DNA from: a candidate division WOR-1 bacterium RIFOXYB2_FULL_46_45
GTDB taxonomy: Bacteria; Margulisbacteria; WOR-1; XYC2-FULL-46-14
Length of the DNA: 64,000 nt
Assembly (NCBI GenBank): GCA_001771585.1
Contig: MEUE01000001.1
Span: forward strand, 964,040 to 1,028,039
Direction: 5' to 3'
Position numbers and translations under genes: made by a program. Under the pieces are notes generated by a model. The model did no database searches, was not told the DNA's origin, and saw nothing but the letters and a program-made list of their open reading frames with translations. Below, one piece after another: positions 17,690 to 26,569 of the stretch (position 1 is the first letter of the stretch; every line of letters starts with the position of its first letter).

Positions 17690-18671
17690 GCCAATGCATC
17701 ATTCCGCGAAGTTCCGCTCCAACTGTTTCAATCGCATGATTCTTGTCTTTTTCGCGCAGGGCGTTAAAATTGGCACAGCCGTTTTTATTCTCTTTCAGCC
17801 ATTCCCTGGCAAAAGCGCCGGACTGGATTCTCTTTAACGCTTTTTGCATGCTCTTTTTAACTTTCACGTCGATAATTTTTGGTCCAACCGTCAAATCGCC
17901 GTATTCCGCGGTGTTGCTGATCGCTTTTCTCATCCCCTGCAGGCCGTGTTTGTACATTAGATCGACAATCAGCTTTAATTCATGCATGCATTCAAAATAG
18001 GCCATCTCCGGCTGGTAGCCCGCTTCAACCAAAGTTTCAAAGCCGGCTTTGACCAAGGAGGTACAACCGCCGCAAAGGACCGTTTGCTCTCCAAAAAGGT
18101 CGGTCTCTACTTCTTCTTTGAAAGTGGTTTCAAAAACTCCGGCGCGTGTTCCGCCGATCCCTTTGGCGTAGGCCAAAGCGATCTCTTTGGCGTTTCCGGT
18201 CGCATCCTGGTAAACGGCGATCAGGGAGGGGACGCCGGCTCCTTCCGTATAGGTCTGCCTGACCATATGTCCCGGACCTTTTGGAGCGACCATGATGACA
18301 TTGACATCTTTGGCCGGTTTGATCGCCTTGAAGTGGATGTTAAACCCGTGGGAGAACATTAAGGTCTTCCCTTTTTTGGCGTATTTCTTAATTGACTCCT
18401 TGTAAACTTTCCCCTGCAGTTCATCCGGGATCAGGATTTGGATAATGTCTCCTTTTTTGGCCGCATCGGCGGCGGACATAACTTCAAATCCGGCCTCTTG
18501 GGCGTTTTTCCAATTGGGGGTTCCTTCGACTTCGGCAATGATTACGTTTAAACCGCTGTCTTTTAAATTTTGTCCCTGCGCCGCCCCCTGGTTCCCAAAT
18601 CCGATAATCGCGATCGTCTTATCCTTCAACAAATTGATATCCGCGTCTCCGTCGTAGTATACTTTTGCCAT
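17679..18671 (-). CDS. ilvC: Ketol-acid reductoisomerase (NADP+)
   Basis: IlvC performs the alkyl migration and reduction of acetohydroxy acids in branched-chain amino acid synthesis. The 330-aa class I protein shows the Rossmann motif [17 protein letters not shown], the catalytic [24 protein letters not shown], and the C-terminal knotted domain with [16 protein letters not shown]. It starts within TAATG at the ilvN stop, so the two genes are coupled. Confidence 0.96.
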   Translation of the reverse strand: MAKVYYDGDADINLLKDKTIAIIGFGNQGAAQGQNLKDSGLNVIIAEVEGTPNWKNAQEAGFEVMSAADAAKKGDIIQILIPDELQGKVYKESIKKYAKKGKTLMFSHGFNIHFKAIKPAKDVNVIMVAPKGPGHMVRQTYTEGAGVPSLIAVYQDATGNAKEIALAYAKGIGGTRAGVFETTFKEEVETDLFGEQTVLCGGCTSLVKAGFETLVEAGYQPEMAYFECMHELKLIVDLMYKHGLQGMRKAISNTAEYGDLTVGPKIIDVKVKKSMQKALKRIQSGAFAREWLKENKNGCANFNALREKDKNHAIETVGAELRGMMHWLKK

Positions 18672-19153
18672 TATTTTGTTCCCCCTTTTTGTAATGCGAT
18701 TTTTCCTGTTCTAACCAGCTCCATTATACCAAATTTCTGGAGCATCTTTTCGAGGTTATTGACCTTCTCTTCCTCATCCGAGATCTCAATCACCATGCTC
18801 TTTTCGGAGAGGTCGGCGATTTTGGCCTTGAAGAGTTCGGCAATTTCAGTGATCTCTTTCCTGGTCTGATCGGTCATGCTTACTTTTATTAAAACCAGTT
18901 CTCTCTGGATCTCCCGGTCTTTTGGAATATCAAAGACCCGCAGGGTATCGATTAGCTTGTAAAGCTGTTTGATGATCTGTTCCAGGTCCTGCTCGTCCCC
19001 GTTGGCGACGATCGTCATGCGCGAAATATTCGGATCTTCGGTGGTGCCGACCGCCAAAGACTCGATATTAAACCCGCGGCGGGAGAAGAGCCCGGCGACT
19101 CGGGCTAAAACCCCCGGCTTATTTTCGACGATAACAGAAATGGTATGACGCAT
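18671..19153 (-). CDS. ilvN: Acetolactate synthase, regulatory (small) subunit
   Basis: The 160-aa protein has an N-terminal ACT domain ([28 protein letters not shown]) that binds valine for feedback inhibition, plus the ALS_ss C-terminal domain. It has a good AGGAG before the ATG. Normally ilvB lies directly upstream; here an oppositely oriented orphan gene separates them, and a TATAAT (minus strand, 19202-19197) offers ilvN its own promoter. That box overlaps the orphan's -10. Confidence 0.95.
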   Translation of the reverse strand: MRHTISVIVENKPGVLARVAGLFSRRGFNIESLAVGTTEDPNISRMTIVANGDEQDLEQIIKQLYKLIDTLRVFDIPKDREIQRELVLIKVSMTDQTRKEITEIAELFKAKIADLSEKSMVIEISDEEEKVNNLEKMLQKFGIMELVRTGKIALQKGGTK

Positions 19154-19168
19154 TTAATAAAATCTCCT

Positions 19169-19196
19169 GAAATTTCTTTAATTTCTTCCAGATACT
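19169..19196 (+). promoter_or_regulatory. GAAATTT-N14-AGATACT promoter element
   Basis: GAAATTT at 19169-19175 and AGATACT at 19190-19196 are spaced 14 nt, upstream of the xylose-isomerase-like gene. The opposite-strand TATAAT of ilvN (19197-19202) abuts it directly. Downstream, a 10-bp direct repeat GGCCCGTAAA/GGCCCGTAAT (19217-19236) lies between promoter and gene. Confidence 0.55.
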
Positions 19197-19245
19197 ATTA
19201 TAGCTTAAATTAACAGGGCCCGTAAAGGCCCGTAATGGGGCAATT

Positions 19246-20259
19246 ATGAAAAAAGCAGAAGGATTATATAGGCCGGTGAAGCCCAAATTATATGGCTTTC
19301 CGGCAGTTGCTCCGATCAGATTGGGGATGCACTGTCGCGGACAGCACGACTTTAATTTTATCCGTGCGTCAAGAGCGCCGCTCTCTCTTGTGGAAATAAA
19401 GCCGGAAAAATTCCAGGGAAAACAAAAACTATTTTTCTTTCAAAATGGAGAATTTCGGCCGCATGTAGAAAACTTGGGGACATTAGTCGCACAGACAAGA
19501 GAGATGGCATTGGATGTGCAGTTTCATTTTCCGATTCAAGAGTTGGAAGGAATAGGGTTGAACCCGGGATTACGGGACGATCATTTGGCGATTGTATCCT
19601 TGTTTTTGGCGATCGCGGAAGCGAACGAACAATTTAACTTTCTTCCCAACGTAACAATCCATCCGCCGACGCTGATGTGGAGAGACAAACGGTTTATTCA
19701 TCCCCTGGATGCCGGCCGCGCGCTGGAAAACAATAGGCGGCTCCTGGAAAAATTGGGGAATACAGCCGGTGGAAGAAAAAAATGGCCAATTAGAATAGGG
19801 ATTGAAAACCAGGCCGACCCTACAATTGATTCCCATGGACTGGGCTATTTGCCGTTGCATATCAGGGGCTTACTTGTGGGAACCCCAAATTGGGTCCAGG
19901 CGACAGTTGATTCCGGGCACCGGAATTTATCCGGCCGGTTATCGGTGACGCAAATCGTAGAAATGCTGGCGGATATGGGCAAATGGATAATAAATTTTCA
20001 TTTTCATGAAAATGAAGGGCAGGTAACCCATACCGCCGATGACGATCTTCACAGGTTGCCATTGGGAGAACACATCCACGGATATTTAAACTACTTAAAC
20101 CGGGCAGTACAGGAGGGGATCCCGATTATTCTGGAGGTTAACACCAGAGATTATAATCCGGTTCAATTCATGGTTGTTTCGTGCGGGATCCGCTATCTGA
20201 TGGAGAAGATCAAGGAAGAGAATCTTGCGGCAATAAAAGCAGGAAAAAGTTATACCTAA
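19246..20259 (+). CDS. Xylose-isomerase-like TIM-barrel protein
   Basis: The 337-aa protein resembles the AP-endonuclease-2 / sugar isomerase family. Metal-ligand-type motifs appear in barrel order: [35 protein letters not shown], then [14 protein letters not shown] and [10 protein letters not shown]. The substrate is unknown. It lies between ilvB and ilvN on the opposite strand and overlaps the ilvB stop in CTAA (20256-20259), as if slotted into an existing operon. The promoter is of the GAAATTT/GATA class. Confidence 0.7.
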   Translation: MKKAEGLYRPVKPKLYGFPAVAPIRLGMHCRGQHDFNFIRASRAPLSLVEIKPEKFQGKQKLFFFQNGEFRPHVENLGTLVAQTREMALDVQFHFPIQELEGIGLNPGLRDDHLAIVSLFLAIAEANEQFNFLPNVTIHPPTLMWRDKRFIHPLDAGRALENNRRLLEKLGNTAGGRKKWPIRIGIENQADPTIDSHGLGYLPLHIRGLLVGTPNWVQATVDSGHRNLSGRLSVTQIVEMLADMGKWIINFHFHENEGQVTHTADDDLHRLPLGEHIHGYLNYLNRAVQEGIPIILEVNTRDYNPVQFMVVSCGIRYLMEKIKEENLAAIKAGKSYT

Positions 20260-21935
20260 TCCACCAACATTTCGTTTAGCGGCTTCCCTGCCAGCACAAA
20301 CGGAAAAACGTTCTCTTCTTTTTCAACGACAAAATCGACCAGGACCGGCCGGTCTTTTACCTTAAGCGCGTCTTTAATCGCCCGGTCAACCTCGGTTGGT
20401 TTTGTAACCCTAAAGGCCTCTGCCCCAAAAGCTTTGGCAATCTTTACCAGATCGGGATTGGCGCAAAGGTTGGTCGAAGAATATCTCCGATCATAAATGA
20501 TCTCCTGCCACTGCCGGACCATCCCCAAAAATGAATTGTTCAGCACAAAGATCTTGACCGGCAGTCGGTTGCAGACCGCAGTGGTCAATTCCTGGATGTT
20601 CATCTGGATTGAGCCGTCGCCGGCGATATCAATTACAATCGCGTCCGGACAGCCGACCTGCGCTCCGATCGCGGCCGGAAAGCCGTAGCCCATCGTCCCC
20701 AGCCCGCCGGAGGTGACCAGCGTCCGCGGTTTTTTGAAAGTAAAAAACTGCGCCGTCCACATCTGGTGCTGGCCGACTTCGGTCGCGATAATCACTTTTT
20801 TATCTTTGGTCAGCTCATAGGTCCTCTCAATAACATATTGCGGCTTGATCTTTTTCCCTTCTTTGTAAGAGAGTGGATACTTCTTTTTCCACTCCGCGAT
20901 CTGGGCCAGCCAGGCCTCGTGCCGGTCTTTGCAGGAGACTTTGGCAAGAAACTCTTTTAGAATATTTTTGGCGTCGCCGACGATCGGGACATCGATCCGG
21001 ATATTTTTTCCGATCTCGGCCGGGTCGACATCGATATGGATATGTTTGGCGTTTGGCGCGAAGCTGGGAAGATGGCCGGTGACCCGGTCGTCAAAGCGGG
21101 CGCCGACGGCGATTAAAAGATCGGCATCCTGCACCGCGTAATTGGCGTAGGCGGTCCCGTGCATCCCGAGCATTCCAAGATATAATTTTGAATCCCCCGG
21201 GAAGGCCCCTTTTCCCATCAGGGTAACGGTAACCGGAATATTATTCTTCTCCGCAAATTCTTTTAATTCTTTATATGCCGAAGCGGCAATTACCCCGCCG
21301 CCGACGTAGAGGAGCGGTTTTTGTGCCGCTTCGATCAGCTTTACCGCGGCGTTAATCTGTTTCGGGTGTCCGACCAGGGTCGGTTTATAACTCGGGATGT
21401 CAACCGTCTCCGGATATTTAAAATTCTTAAGCGTTTTCATCTGCGCGTCTTTGGCGATGTCGACAACGACCGGTCCGGGGCGTCCGGTCCGGGCGATGTG
21501 GAACGCTTCTTTGATGACCCTGGGGATCTCTTCCGGATCTTTTATCAAATAATTATGTTTGGTGATCGGCATGGTGATCCCGGTGATATCCGCTTCCTGA
21601 AAAGAATCTTTTCCCAGAAGCGGGGTGCCGACCTGTCCGGTGATCGCGACCATCGGGATTGAATCCATGTTGGCGTTGGCGATTCCGGTGATCAAATTGG
21701 TCGCTCCGGGACCCGAAGTTGCCAGGCAGACCCCGACTTTGCCGGTTGCGCGGGCATAGCCGTCGGCGGCGTGTGCTGCCCCTTGTTCATGGCGGGTTAA
21801 GATATGCCGCAGTTTCTTTTCATTATATAAAACATCGTAAATCGGCAAAACCGTTCCGCCCGGGTAGCCAAAAACTACATCTACCCCTTCTTTTTTTAGG
21901 CATTCGATTAACGCCTGCGCGCCGGTGAGTTCCAT
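20256..21935 (-). CDS. ilvB: Acetolactate synthase, catalytic (large) subunit
   Basis: This is the ThDP-dependent enzyme forming acetolactate or acetohydroxybutyrate. The 559-aa protein has the N-terminal [14 protein letters not shown] and [23 protein letters not shown] with the ThDP glutamate, AITGQVGT, the FAD-region [12 protein letters not shown], and the GDGSIQMN...NN ThDP/metal motif. ATG 21935 is preceded by TATAAT with a 7-nt gap and no Shine-Dalgarno. Confidence 0.96.
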   Translation of the reverse strand: MELTGAQALIECLKKEGVDVVFGYPGGTVLPIYDVLYNEKKLRHILTRHEQGAAHAADGYARATGKVGVCLATSGPGATNLITGIANANMDSIPMVAITGQVGTPLLGKDSFQEADITGITMPITKHNYLIKDPEEIPRVIKEAFHIARTGRPGPVVVDIAKDAQMKTLKNFKYPETVDIPSYKPTLVGHPKQINAAVKLIEAAQKPLLYVGGGVIAASAYKELKEFAEKNNIPVTVTLMGKGAFPGDSKLYLGMLGMHGTAYANYAVQDADLLIAVGARFDDRVTGHLPSFAPNAKHIHIDVDPAEIGKNIRIDVPIVGDAKNILKEFLAKVSCKDRHEAWLAQIAEWKKKYPLSYKEGKKIKPQYVIERTYELTKDKKVIIATEVGQHQMWTAQFFTFKKPRTLVTSGGLGTMGYGFPAAIGAQVGCPDAIVIDIAGDGSIQMNIQELTTAVCNRLPVKIFVLNNSFLGMVRQWQEIIYDRRYSSTNLCANPDLVKIAKAFGAEAFRVTKPTEVDRAIKDALKVKDRPVLVDFVVEKEENVFPFVLAGKPLNEMLVD

Positions 21936-21942
21936 AATAAGA

Positions 21943-21948
21943 ATTATA
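21943..21948 (-). promoter_or_regulatory. -10 box of ilvB, leaderless spacing
   Basis: Minus-strand TATAAT ends 7 nt before the ilvB ATG. Confidence 0.5.
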
Positions 21949-21963
21949 ACAAATTTTAGGAAG

Positions 21964-22788
21964 TTAGGACAGCTCCGAGATCCTATCCAACTTCATATCG
22001 GACAAATCAATTGTTACATAAGTAAATTCGTCAAGCTGGCCGGGCTGAACGCAGATCGTCTCCCCAAGTTTTACCTGCCACTGTCCGGAAACTTTTGGGG
22101 ACTCGTGGATATGGCCGTGGAGAGAGAGCTTCGGCTGATTTTTTAGCAAAAAGTTATAAATCGCCTTTGAGCCTACTTCCGCGCCGTGGCCGCATTTGTC
22201 CAGGCCGATCCCATAGGGTGGCATATGGATTACATACACGCTTTTTTCCATATCCCTGGGACGGACCAATCGATTCAGTTCGTCCTCTATTGTAGGAAGT
22301 GTCCTGGCGTAGGCGGGCCAGTCGGAGATCTCTTTGAAGCCGTTTGGCGTAGATAATAATCCGGTCCCAAATTGCGCCTGGAAGACATAATTCTTGGTAT
22401 CCATCCTGCACCGGTCCTTGAGACGAAAAGGATAATCAACTACCCAATTCATGCCGATAAATTCGAAGCCGCCAATTTCAACTTTTCGTTGGGCAAGGGG
22501 GATAATGAAGGGGTACTTTTTACAAACTTCAAGAAACAATTCATCAAAAGTCATAAGATCGTCGTTTCCCGGAGAGCAGAGATAATAAATGCCGGCGGAA
22601 TTGAACCGCGCGAAATATTTGTCCAGGTAGTTTTTGATGAATTTTTCTTGCGCAAAGAGGTCTTCGCTCTTTGGGAACAGATCGCCGCCGTTGATGACAA
22701 TTTCCGCTCCCAATTCTTTTGCCGCTTCAAATAACCGCTCGTATTTCCACTCGCAACCGTGCAGATCGGTGACGAATAACGCTTTCAT
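21964..22788 (-). CDS. Calcineurin-like metallophosphoesterase
   Basis: The protein is 274 aa from ATG 22788 ([11 protein letters not shown]). Dimetal-site motifs run in order: DLHG (DxH), INGGDLFP (GDxx), CSPGNDDL (GN[HD]), then VIHMPPYG (His) and LHGHIHES (GHxH). The substrate is not evident. Longer upstream starts are rejected because a TATAAT lies 7 nt upstream of this ATG. It ends 28 nt before ilvB, with its own promoter. Confidence 0.85.
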   Translation of the reverse strand: MKALFVTDLHGCEWKYERLFEAAKELGAEIVINGGDLFPKSEDLFAQEKFIKNYLDKYFARFNSAGIYYLCSPGNDDLMTFDELFLEVCKKYPFIIPLAQRKVEIGGFEFIGMNWVVDYPFRLKDRCRMDTKNYVFQAQFGTGLLSTPNGFKEISDWPAYARTLPTIEDELNRLVRPRDMEKSVYVIHMPPYGIGLDKCGHGAEVGSKAIYNFLLKNQPKLSLHGHIHESPKVSGQWQVKLGETICVQPGQLDEFTYVTIDLSDMKLDRISELS

Positions 22789-22795
22789 ATTATGT

Positions 22796-22801
22796 ATTAT
22801 A
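22796..22801 (-). promoter_or_regulatory. -10 box of the phosphoesterase gene, leaderless spacing
   Basis: Minus-strand TATAAT ends 7 nt before ATG 22788. Confidence 0.5.
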
Positions 22802-22976
22802 CGATGGAAGAGTGCGTTCTGTCGTCCCGCTATTTGCAGAAGCGGCCAATTTGGCATTAATAATAACCATATTTACGATTAAAATGGTGGTATGATTTAC
22901 AAGAGAAGATTGGCAATATCCACGTCGTTCCCGCGCCGCAGTTTACTAAACTATTAGCTCAGGGCGAAATAATTTA

Positions 22977-23024
22977 TTAATTAAGCCCCGTTCCTGTATT
23001 CGCAGAGGTGACAAATCTAGCATA
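22977..23024 (-). pseudogene. Diverged remnant of an ilvD 3' end
   Basis: The minus strand encodes YARFVTSANTGTGLN and a stop, against [16 protein letters not shown] at the end of intact ilvD (24810-24860). About 36 of 45 bases match, and many differences are at third codon positions, so the copy has diverged as coding sequence or came from another strain. Upstream of the Tyr codon similarity stops. The two copies are direct repeats bracketing a 1.8-kb AT-rich island. Confidence 0.7.
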
Positions 23025-23171
23025 ATATACTATTACCTCCCACATTAAACTACCCTGCAAAACCGTCATTTGTCCCAAAATAAAATACCCAAAGAAACGA
23101 TAAGAAGCATGGGGTTCCGCCCCTAGCTGGTTAAGCGACAGGAACTGGAAGCATTGGTTCTCTTTACCCCG

Positions 23172-23211
23172 GTCCATTTTCTTTTTGTTTGCGTGCAAAA
23201 AGAAAATGGAC
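23172..23211. repeat. 40-nt perfect inverted repeat (16-bp arms)
   Basis: The arm GTCCATTTTCTTTTTG and its exact reverse complement flank an 8-nt loop (TTTGCGTG). It is AT-rich and could be a terminator, a hairpin of a mobile element or a protein-binding site. Confidence 0.8.
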
Positions 23212-23378
23212 GAAAAGAAAAACACGCTTTTTCGCAAGCAAACACCACAACCCTTCCCCTTCTCCACCACAACCCCTGCCAGCTCCGGCGGCCAGCCTCG
23301 ACTAGCTCGGCTAGGCGGTGTGCGCCGTCGCTATGCCCCTTCCCCTCCCTTGGTGCTTGCGGAGTTACCAGAAAAAAA

Positions 23379-23491
23379 CTCCTCTGGCCCCGATTTTATC
23401 GGGATAAAAAGATTTGGTTTAATTGTTCTTCATAAGAAATCCGGCACTAAATCTTTTTATGTTCCGACATAAAGTCGGAACGCCAGAGGAG
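23379..23491. ncRNA. Candidate structured element: gapless four-way junction
   Basis: Four perfect stems follow one another with no unpaired bases at the junction. P1 is CTCCTCTGGC (23379-23388) with GCCAGAGGAG (23482-23491). P2 is CCCGAT-TTT-ATCGGG (23389-23403). P3 has 12-bp arms ATAAAAAGATTT (23404-23415) and 23449-23460, with an internal TTCTT-CAT-AAGAA hairpin. P4 is GTTCCGAC-ATAAA-GTCGGAAC (23461-23481). A T-run follows P1 on the plus strand, and the complementary A-run precedes it, so either strand could end in a U-tract. It may be an RNA, a bidirectional terminator or a DNA recombination site. Base pairing is directly visible; the function is unknown. Confidence 0.6.
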
Positions 23492-23682
23492 CTTTTTTGA
23501 TCTCTTCCCTTTCTTGACTACACCTTCCAAAAAATTGTTTTTTCTTGTTTTGCGGGGCAGGTTAATTTAGGAAATTTAGGGTAAAATAATGTGGGAGGCG
23601 ACAATATACTTATTAAAGAACTCAGTCAAAGTGGCGAAGAGTTCTACTTTTGTACGGCATAGAAAAAACCAATTGTCTGCCA

Positions 23683-23710
23683 CAAGTTTTAATCAAAATA
23701 TTACGATAAT
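23683..23710 (+). promoter_or_regulatory. CAAGTTT-N14-CGATAAT promoter element
   Basis: CAAGTTT (23683-23689), a two-mismatch variant of GAAATTT, is followed after 14 nt by CGATAAT (23704-23710). It precedes the lipoprotein gene. Confidence 0.5.
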
Positions 23711-23742
23711 ATATATGAAAACAAGATCAGGAGGATAAAACA

Positions 23743-24759
23743 ATTAATAAAATAAGAAACGGACTCTTTATCTTTTTAATTTTTCTTCTAATGCTATTAT
23801 CATTTGGCTGTGGAAAAACACAAAATATAGAAAATGCCACAGACGACAATGAAGAAACAAAAAGCGTATCAATCTCTCCAGAGATAATAATTCCAACTGC
23901 GGAATACATCAAAGCAAAACTCACAAACACGGTTTCCCGTGACGCAAGAGTAGAACTGGAGGTTTATACAACAGCCTTTAATGCTGTTAGTCCGGAAACC
24001 TTTGCAGCAGACCTTATCACTAAGTATGGAGAAACCAAAGCATTTTTACTGGTATCCTATATTGACAAGACTATAACCGACCTAAAAGACATAGAAAACA
24101 AACTAAAGAACACCTATGGTGTAAATATTTTCTTTCCAAAAGTAGTCTTTATGGTCGATAAAACCTTTAATGGGATTGCAACTTATGACCGTCTAAAAAT
24201 CATACTATCTGCTCCGTCGGCAGAAGAAGAAAATGAACTACTAAAACCGATCCTGGCACATGAATACGGACATTTTCTGTCCTTCCATAATCCGGATGGA
24301 ACGGTAGCAATTACCAGTGCACAAAACGCTTTTAATATTGATATGAACGAAATGTCAACAAAAGGAGTTGTAGACAGATATCACCTTAAAAATATCTATT
24401 TTAAGCCATATTTATCTAAACCGTTGACAGAACTAGAATATTGGGGAATGGTAGAAATAATGGCTCAAAAAGTTATGGCGGAGCTTTCCGATTATAAAGA
24501 TGAGAGAGCCCTATTGAAGTGGATTGTAAATAGTTACAGCATTAAAAGCAAGAACCTTCCTCCCGGATCCCCACCAATAGAATCAGCATATCTATACGCC
24601 TTGTTTTTTTCAGAAAAATACAATTTACCTAAATATCAAACAATATTTAATAATAGACTACTGAACAGTAAAACTATCAGTGGGCAGGCGCAGATAGACG
24701 CAAGCATAAAAAAACTAAAATATTTCTATAATAATATAACCATTAGCTCAACCCCATAA
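23743..24759 (+). CDS. Lipoprotein with HExxH zinc-metalloprotease motif, probable ATT start
   Basis: Read from ATT 23743 the protein is 338 aa and begins MNKIRNGLFIFLIFLLMLL, then SFGC: a textbook lipoprotein signal with lipobox and acylated Cys at residue 24. The start is supported by AGGAGG at 23729-23734 with an 8-nt spacer. The first ATG, 23791, would cut off the basic n-region and much of the hydrophobic core. LAHEYGHFLSFHN (about residue 170) is a HExxH zinc site, so a surface metalloprotease is likely. Codon use is clearly AT-richer than neighbouring genes. It is flanked by two copies of an ilvD 3' end, suggesting acquisition. ATT as a start is rare; a sequencing or mutational change from ATG is the alternative. 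Confidence 0.7.
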   Translation: MNKIRNGLFIFLIFLLMLLSFGCGKTQNIENATDDNEETKSVSISPEIIIPTAEYIKAKLTNTVSRDARVELEVYTTAFNAVSPETFAADLITKYGETKAFLLVSYIDKTITDLKDIENKLKNTYGVNIFFPKVVFMVDKTFNGIATYDRLKIILSAPSAEEENELLKPILAHEYGHFLSFHNPDGTVAITSAQNAFNIDMNEMSTKGVVDRYHLKNIYFKPYLSKPLTELEYWGMVEIMAQKVMAELSDYKDERALLKWIVNSYSIKSKNLPPGSPPIESAYLYALFFSEKYNLPKYQTIFNNRLLNSKTISGQAQIDASIKKLKYFYNNITISSTP

Positions 24760-24809
24760 ACTTAAGACGTATTCAAATGCAATGTATGCGTCGGGATAGG
24801 CAAACTTGA

Positions 24810-26465
24810 TTAGGCATTAAGCACCGCTCCCGTGTTTGCCGAGGTGACCAACTTAGCATAACGCGCCAGCCAGCCGTGGCTGATCTTTGGTTTAGGGGCG
24901 CGCCAGCCGCGCAGCCGCTTTTTTATTTCATTCTTGGATACTTTTAAATCAATGGTTCGGTTCGGAATGTCAATCGCGATCTCGTCCCCCTCTTTTACCG
25001 CCGCGATCGATCCCCCCTCCGCCGCTTCGGGAGAGATGTGGCCGATGCATGGTCCTTTGGTCCCGCCGGAAAATCTTCCGTCGGTAATTAAGGCGACCGA
25101 TTCGGACAAACCCATCCCCGCGATCGCCGCGGTGGGGGAGAGCATCTCTCTCATTCCCGGGCCGCCCTTCGGTCCTTCGTAGCGGATAACGACCACGTCA
25201 CCCGATTTTATCTTTTTATCCATGATTGCTTTCATCGCCGCTTCTTCGGAGTCAAAAACCCTGGCGCGGCCGGTAAACTTCATCATGTTTTTTGATACCG
25301 CCGCCTGTTTGACGACCGATCCGTTGGGAGCGAGCGATCCCTTCAACACGGCAATGCCCCCTTCTTGACTGAAGGGATTGTCAAGCGGACGAATAATGTT
25401 GGAATTTGATACTTTTCCATTTTCCGCCAGTTTTTTAATATCAATTCCGGCGACCGTCTCCGAACTTTCGATTTTGCTTCTTATAACATTTAACGCGGCC
25501 ATCACGCCTCCCGCGGCGTCAAAATCTTCCATAAAATCTTCCCCGCCGGGGAGAAGATTGGTGATGCGCGGGATCTCGCGGCTGATCTTGTCAAAAAGTT
25601 CGAGCGGAATTTCAATCCCGACCTCGTGCGCGATCGCCGGGATATGCAAAGCGGTGTTGGTCGATCCGCCCAGAGCCATATCCAATCGGATAGCATTTCT
25701 AAAGGCCGCTTTGGTCATGATTTTTCGCGGCGTTATGTTCTCTTTGATCAAAGTCAAAATGGTTTTTCCGCTCCGGTAGGCGATCTCTTTGGTCTCCTCG
25801 GACAGTGCCAGAGTCGAGGCGCAGCCGGGAAGCGACATCCCCAGGGTTTCGGTTATGCAGTTCATCGTATTGGCGGTATAAAGCCCCTGGCATGATCCCG
25901 CTCCGGGGCAGGCCAGGCACTCGAGCGAATCCAATTCCGCCCTTGTTATTTTTCCGGCGCGGTGGGAGGCCAGCGCTTCAAAAGTGTCTTTTACCAGCGA
26001 AAGCCGCCGCCCTTTGTGTTCTCCCGATTTCATCGGACCGACCGTTACAACTATGCACGGGATATTTAATCTTCCCGCCGCCATCAGCATGCCGGGGGTG
26101 ATTTTGTCGCAGGCGGTCAAAAGGACCAATCCGTCCAGAGCGTGCGCTTCGGCGATCGATTCAATCTCATCGGCGATCAATTCGCGGGAGGGGAGGGAGT
26201 AGTGCATGCCGATGTGTCCCATGGCGATCCCGTCGCAGATGGCGGGGACGCCAAAGATAAAAGGATAGCCGCCGGCTTCGGTAATCCCTTTTGAAATTAA
26301 CGGTTCAAGATCGCGCATGGAGATATGGCCGGGGACTAAATTGGTGAAAGAAGATGCGATGCCGATAAACGGCTTTTCAAAATCTCCCTTTTTTAATCCG
26401 GTGGCATAGAGCAGTGCTCTTGCTCCGACTCTCTCCAATCCTTTTTTAATTCGATCAGACCGCAT
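24810..26465 (-). CDS. ilvD: Dihydroxy-acid dehydratase
   Basis: IlvD is the Fe-S dehydratase giving the 2-oxo acids of valine and isoleucine. The 551-aa protein starts at ATG 26465 ([14 protein letters not shown]); an upstream in-frame ATG is rejected because TATAAT lies 6 nt before this one. Motifs seen are [31 protein letters not shown] with cluster cysteines, [36 protein letters not shown] and the C-terminal LVTSANTG. Its 3' end is duplicated in diverged form at 22977-23024. Confidence 0.96.
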   Translation of the reverse strand: MRSDRIKKGLERVGARALLYATGLKKGDFEKPFIGIASSFTNLVPGHISMRDLEPLISKGITEAGGYPFIFGVPAICDGIAMGHIGMHYSLPSRELIADEIESIAEAHALDGLVLLTACDKITPGMLMAAGRLNIPCIVVTVGPMKSGEHKGRRLSLVKDTFEALASHRAGKITRAELDSLECLACPGAGSCQGLYTANTMNCITETLGMSLPGCASTLALSEETKEIAYRSGKTILTLIKENITPRKIMTKAAFRNAIRLDMALGGSTNTALHIPAIAHEVGIEIPLELFDKISREIPRITNLLPGGEDFMEDFDAAGGVMAALNVIRSKIESSETVAGIDIKKLAENGKVSNSNIIRPLDNPFSQEGGIAVLKGSLAPNGSVVKQAAVSKNMMKFTGRARVFDSEEAAMKAIMDKKIKSGDVVVIRYEGPKGGPGMREMLSPTAAIAGMGLSESVALITDGRFSGGTKGPCIGHISPEAAEGGSIAAVKEGDEIAIDIPNRTIDLKVSKNEIKKRLRGWRAPKPKISHGWLARYAKLVTSANTGAVLNA

Positions 26466-26471
26466 GGACAC

Positions 26472-26477
26472 ATTATA
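26472..26477 (-). promoter_or_regulatory. -10 box of ilvD, leaderless spacing
   Basis: Minus-strand TATAAT ends 6 nt before ATG 26465; no Shine-Dalgarno is visible. Confidence 0.5.
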
Positions 26478-26515
26478 ACACAATTTGCAAAGCCCGATCC
26501 CCAAAAAAAACCGGT

Positions 26516-26543
26516 GAAATTTTATCCAAAAGCGAACGATAAA
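26516..26543 (+). promoter_or_regulatory. GAAATTT-N14-CGATAAA promoter element
   Basis: GAAATTT at 26516-26522 and CGATAAA at 26537-26543 are 14 nt apart. An AAGGAG ribosome-binding site follows before ATG 26570. Confidence 0.65.
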
Positions 26544-26569
26544 CAGATAAGGAATAAGGAGAAATTAAA

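Larger units (their letters stand above)
23025..23742. other. Gene-free island segment with strong palindromes
   Basis: I see no credible gene in this stretch; open frames here have no Shine-Dalgarno, promoter or family signal. It holds GGGG-TTCCG-CCCC near 23111, the 40-nt inverted repeat at 23172, the four-way junction at 23379, and the promoter of the downstream lipoprotein gene. Confidence 0.6.

Noticed and set aside
22930..22970. TTAGCTCAG as a tRNA D-arm fragment
   Set aside because: No acceptor, anticodon or T-arm can be folded around it.
23154..23472. Open frames of 93-97 codons across the palindromic island
   Set aside because: They have no ribosome-binding site or promoter, run through perfect inverted repeats, and their composition (Pro/Ser/Arg-rich) is not protein-like.
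23379..23491. Retron msr/msd or integron attC interpretation of the four-way junction
   Set aside because: No reverse transcriptase or integrase gene is within reach, and the geometry does not match attC simple sites.
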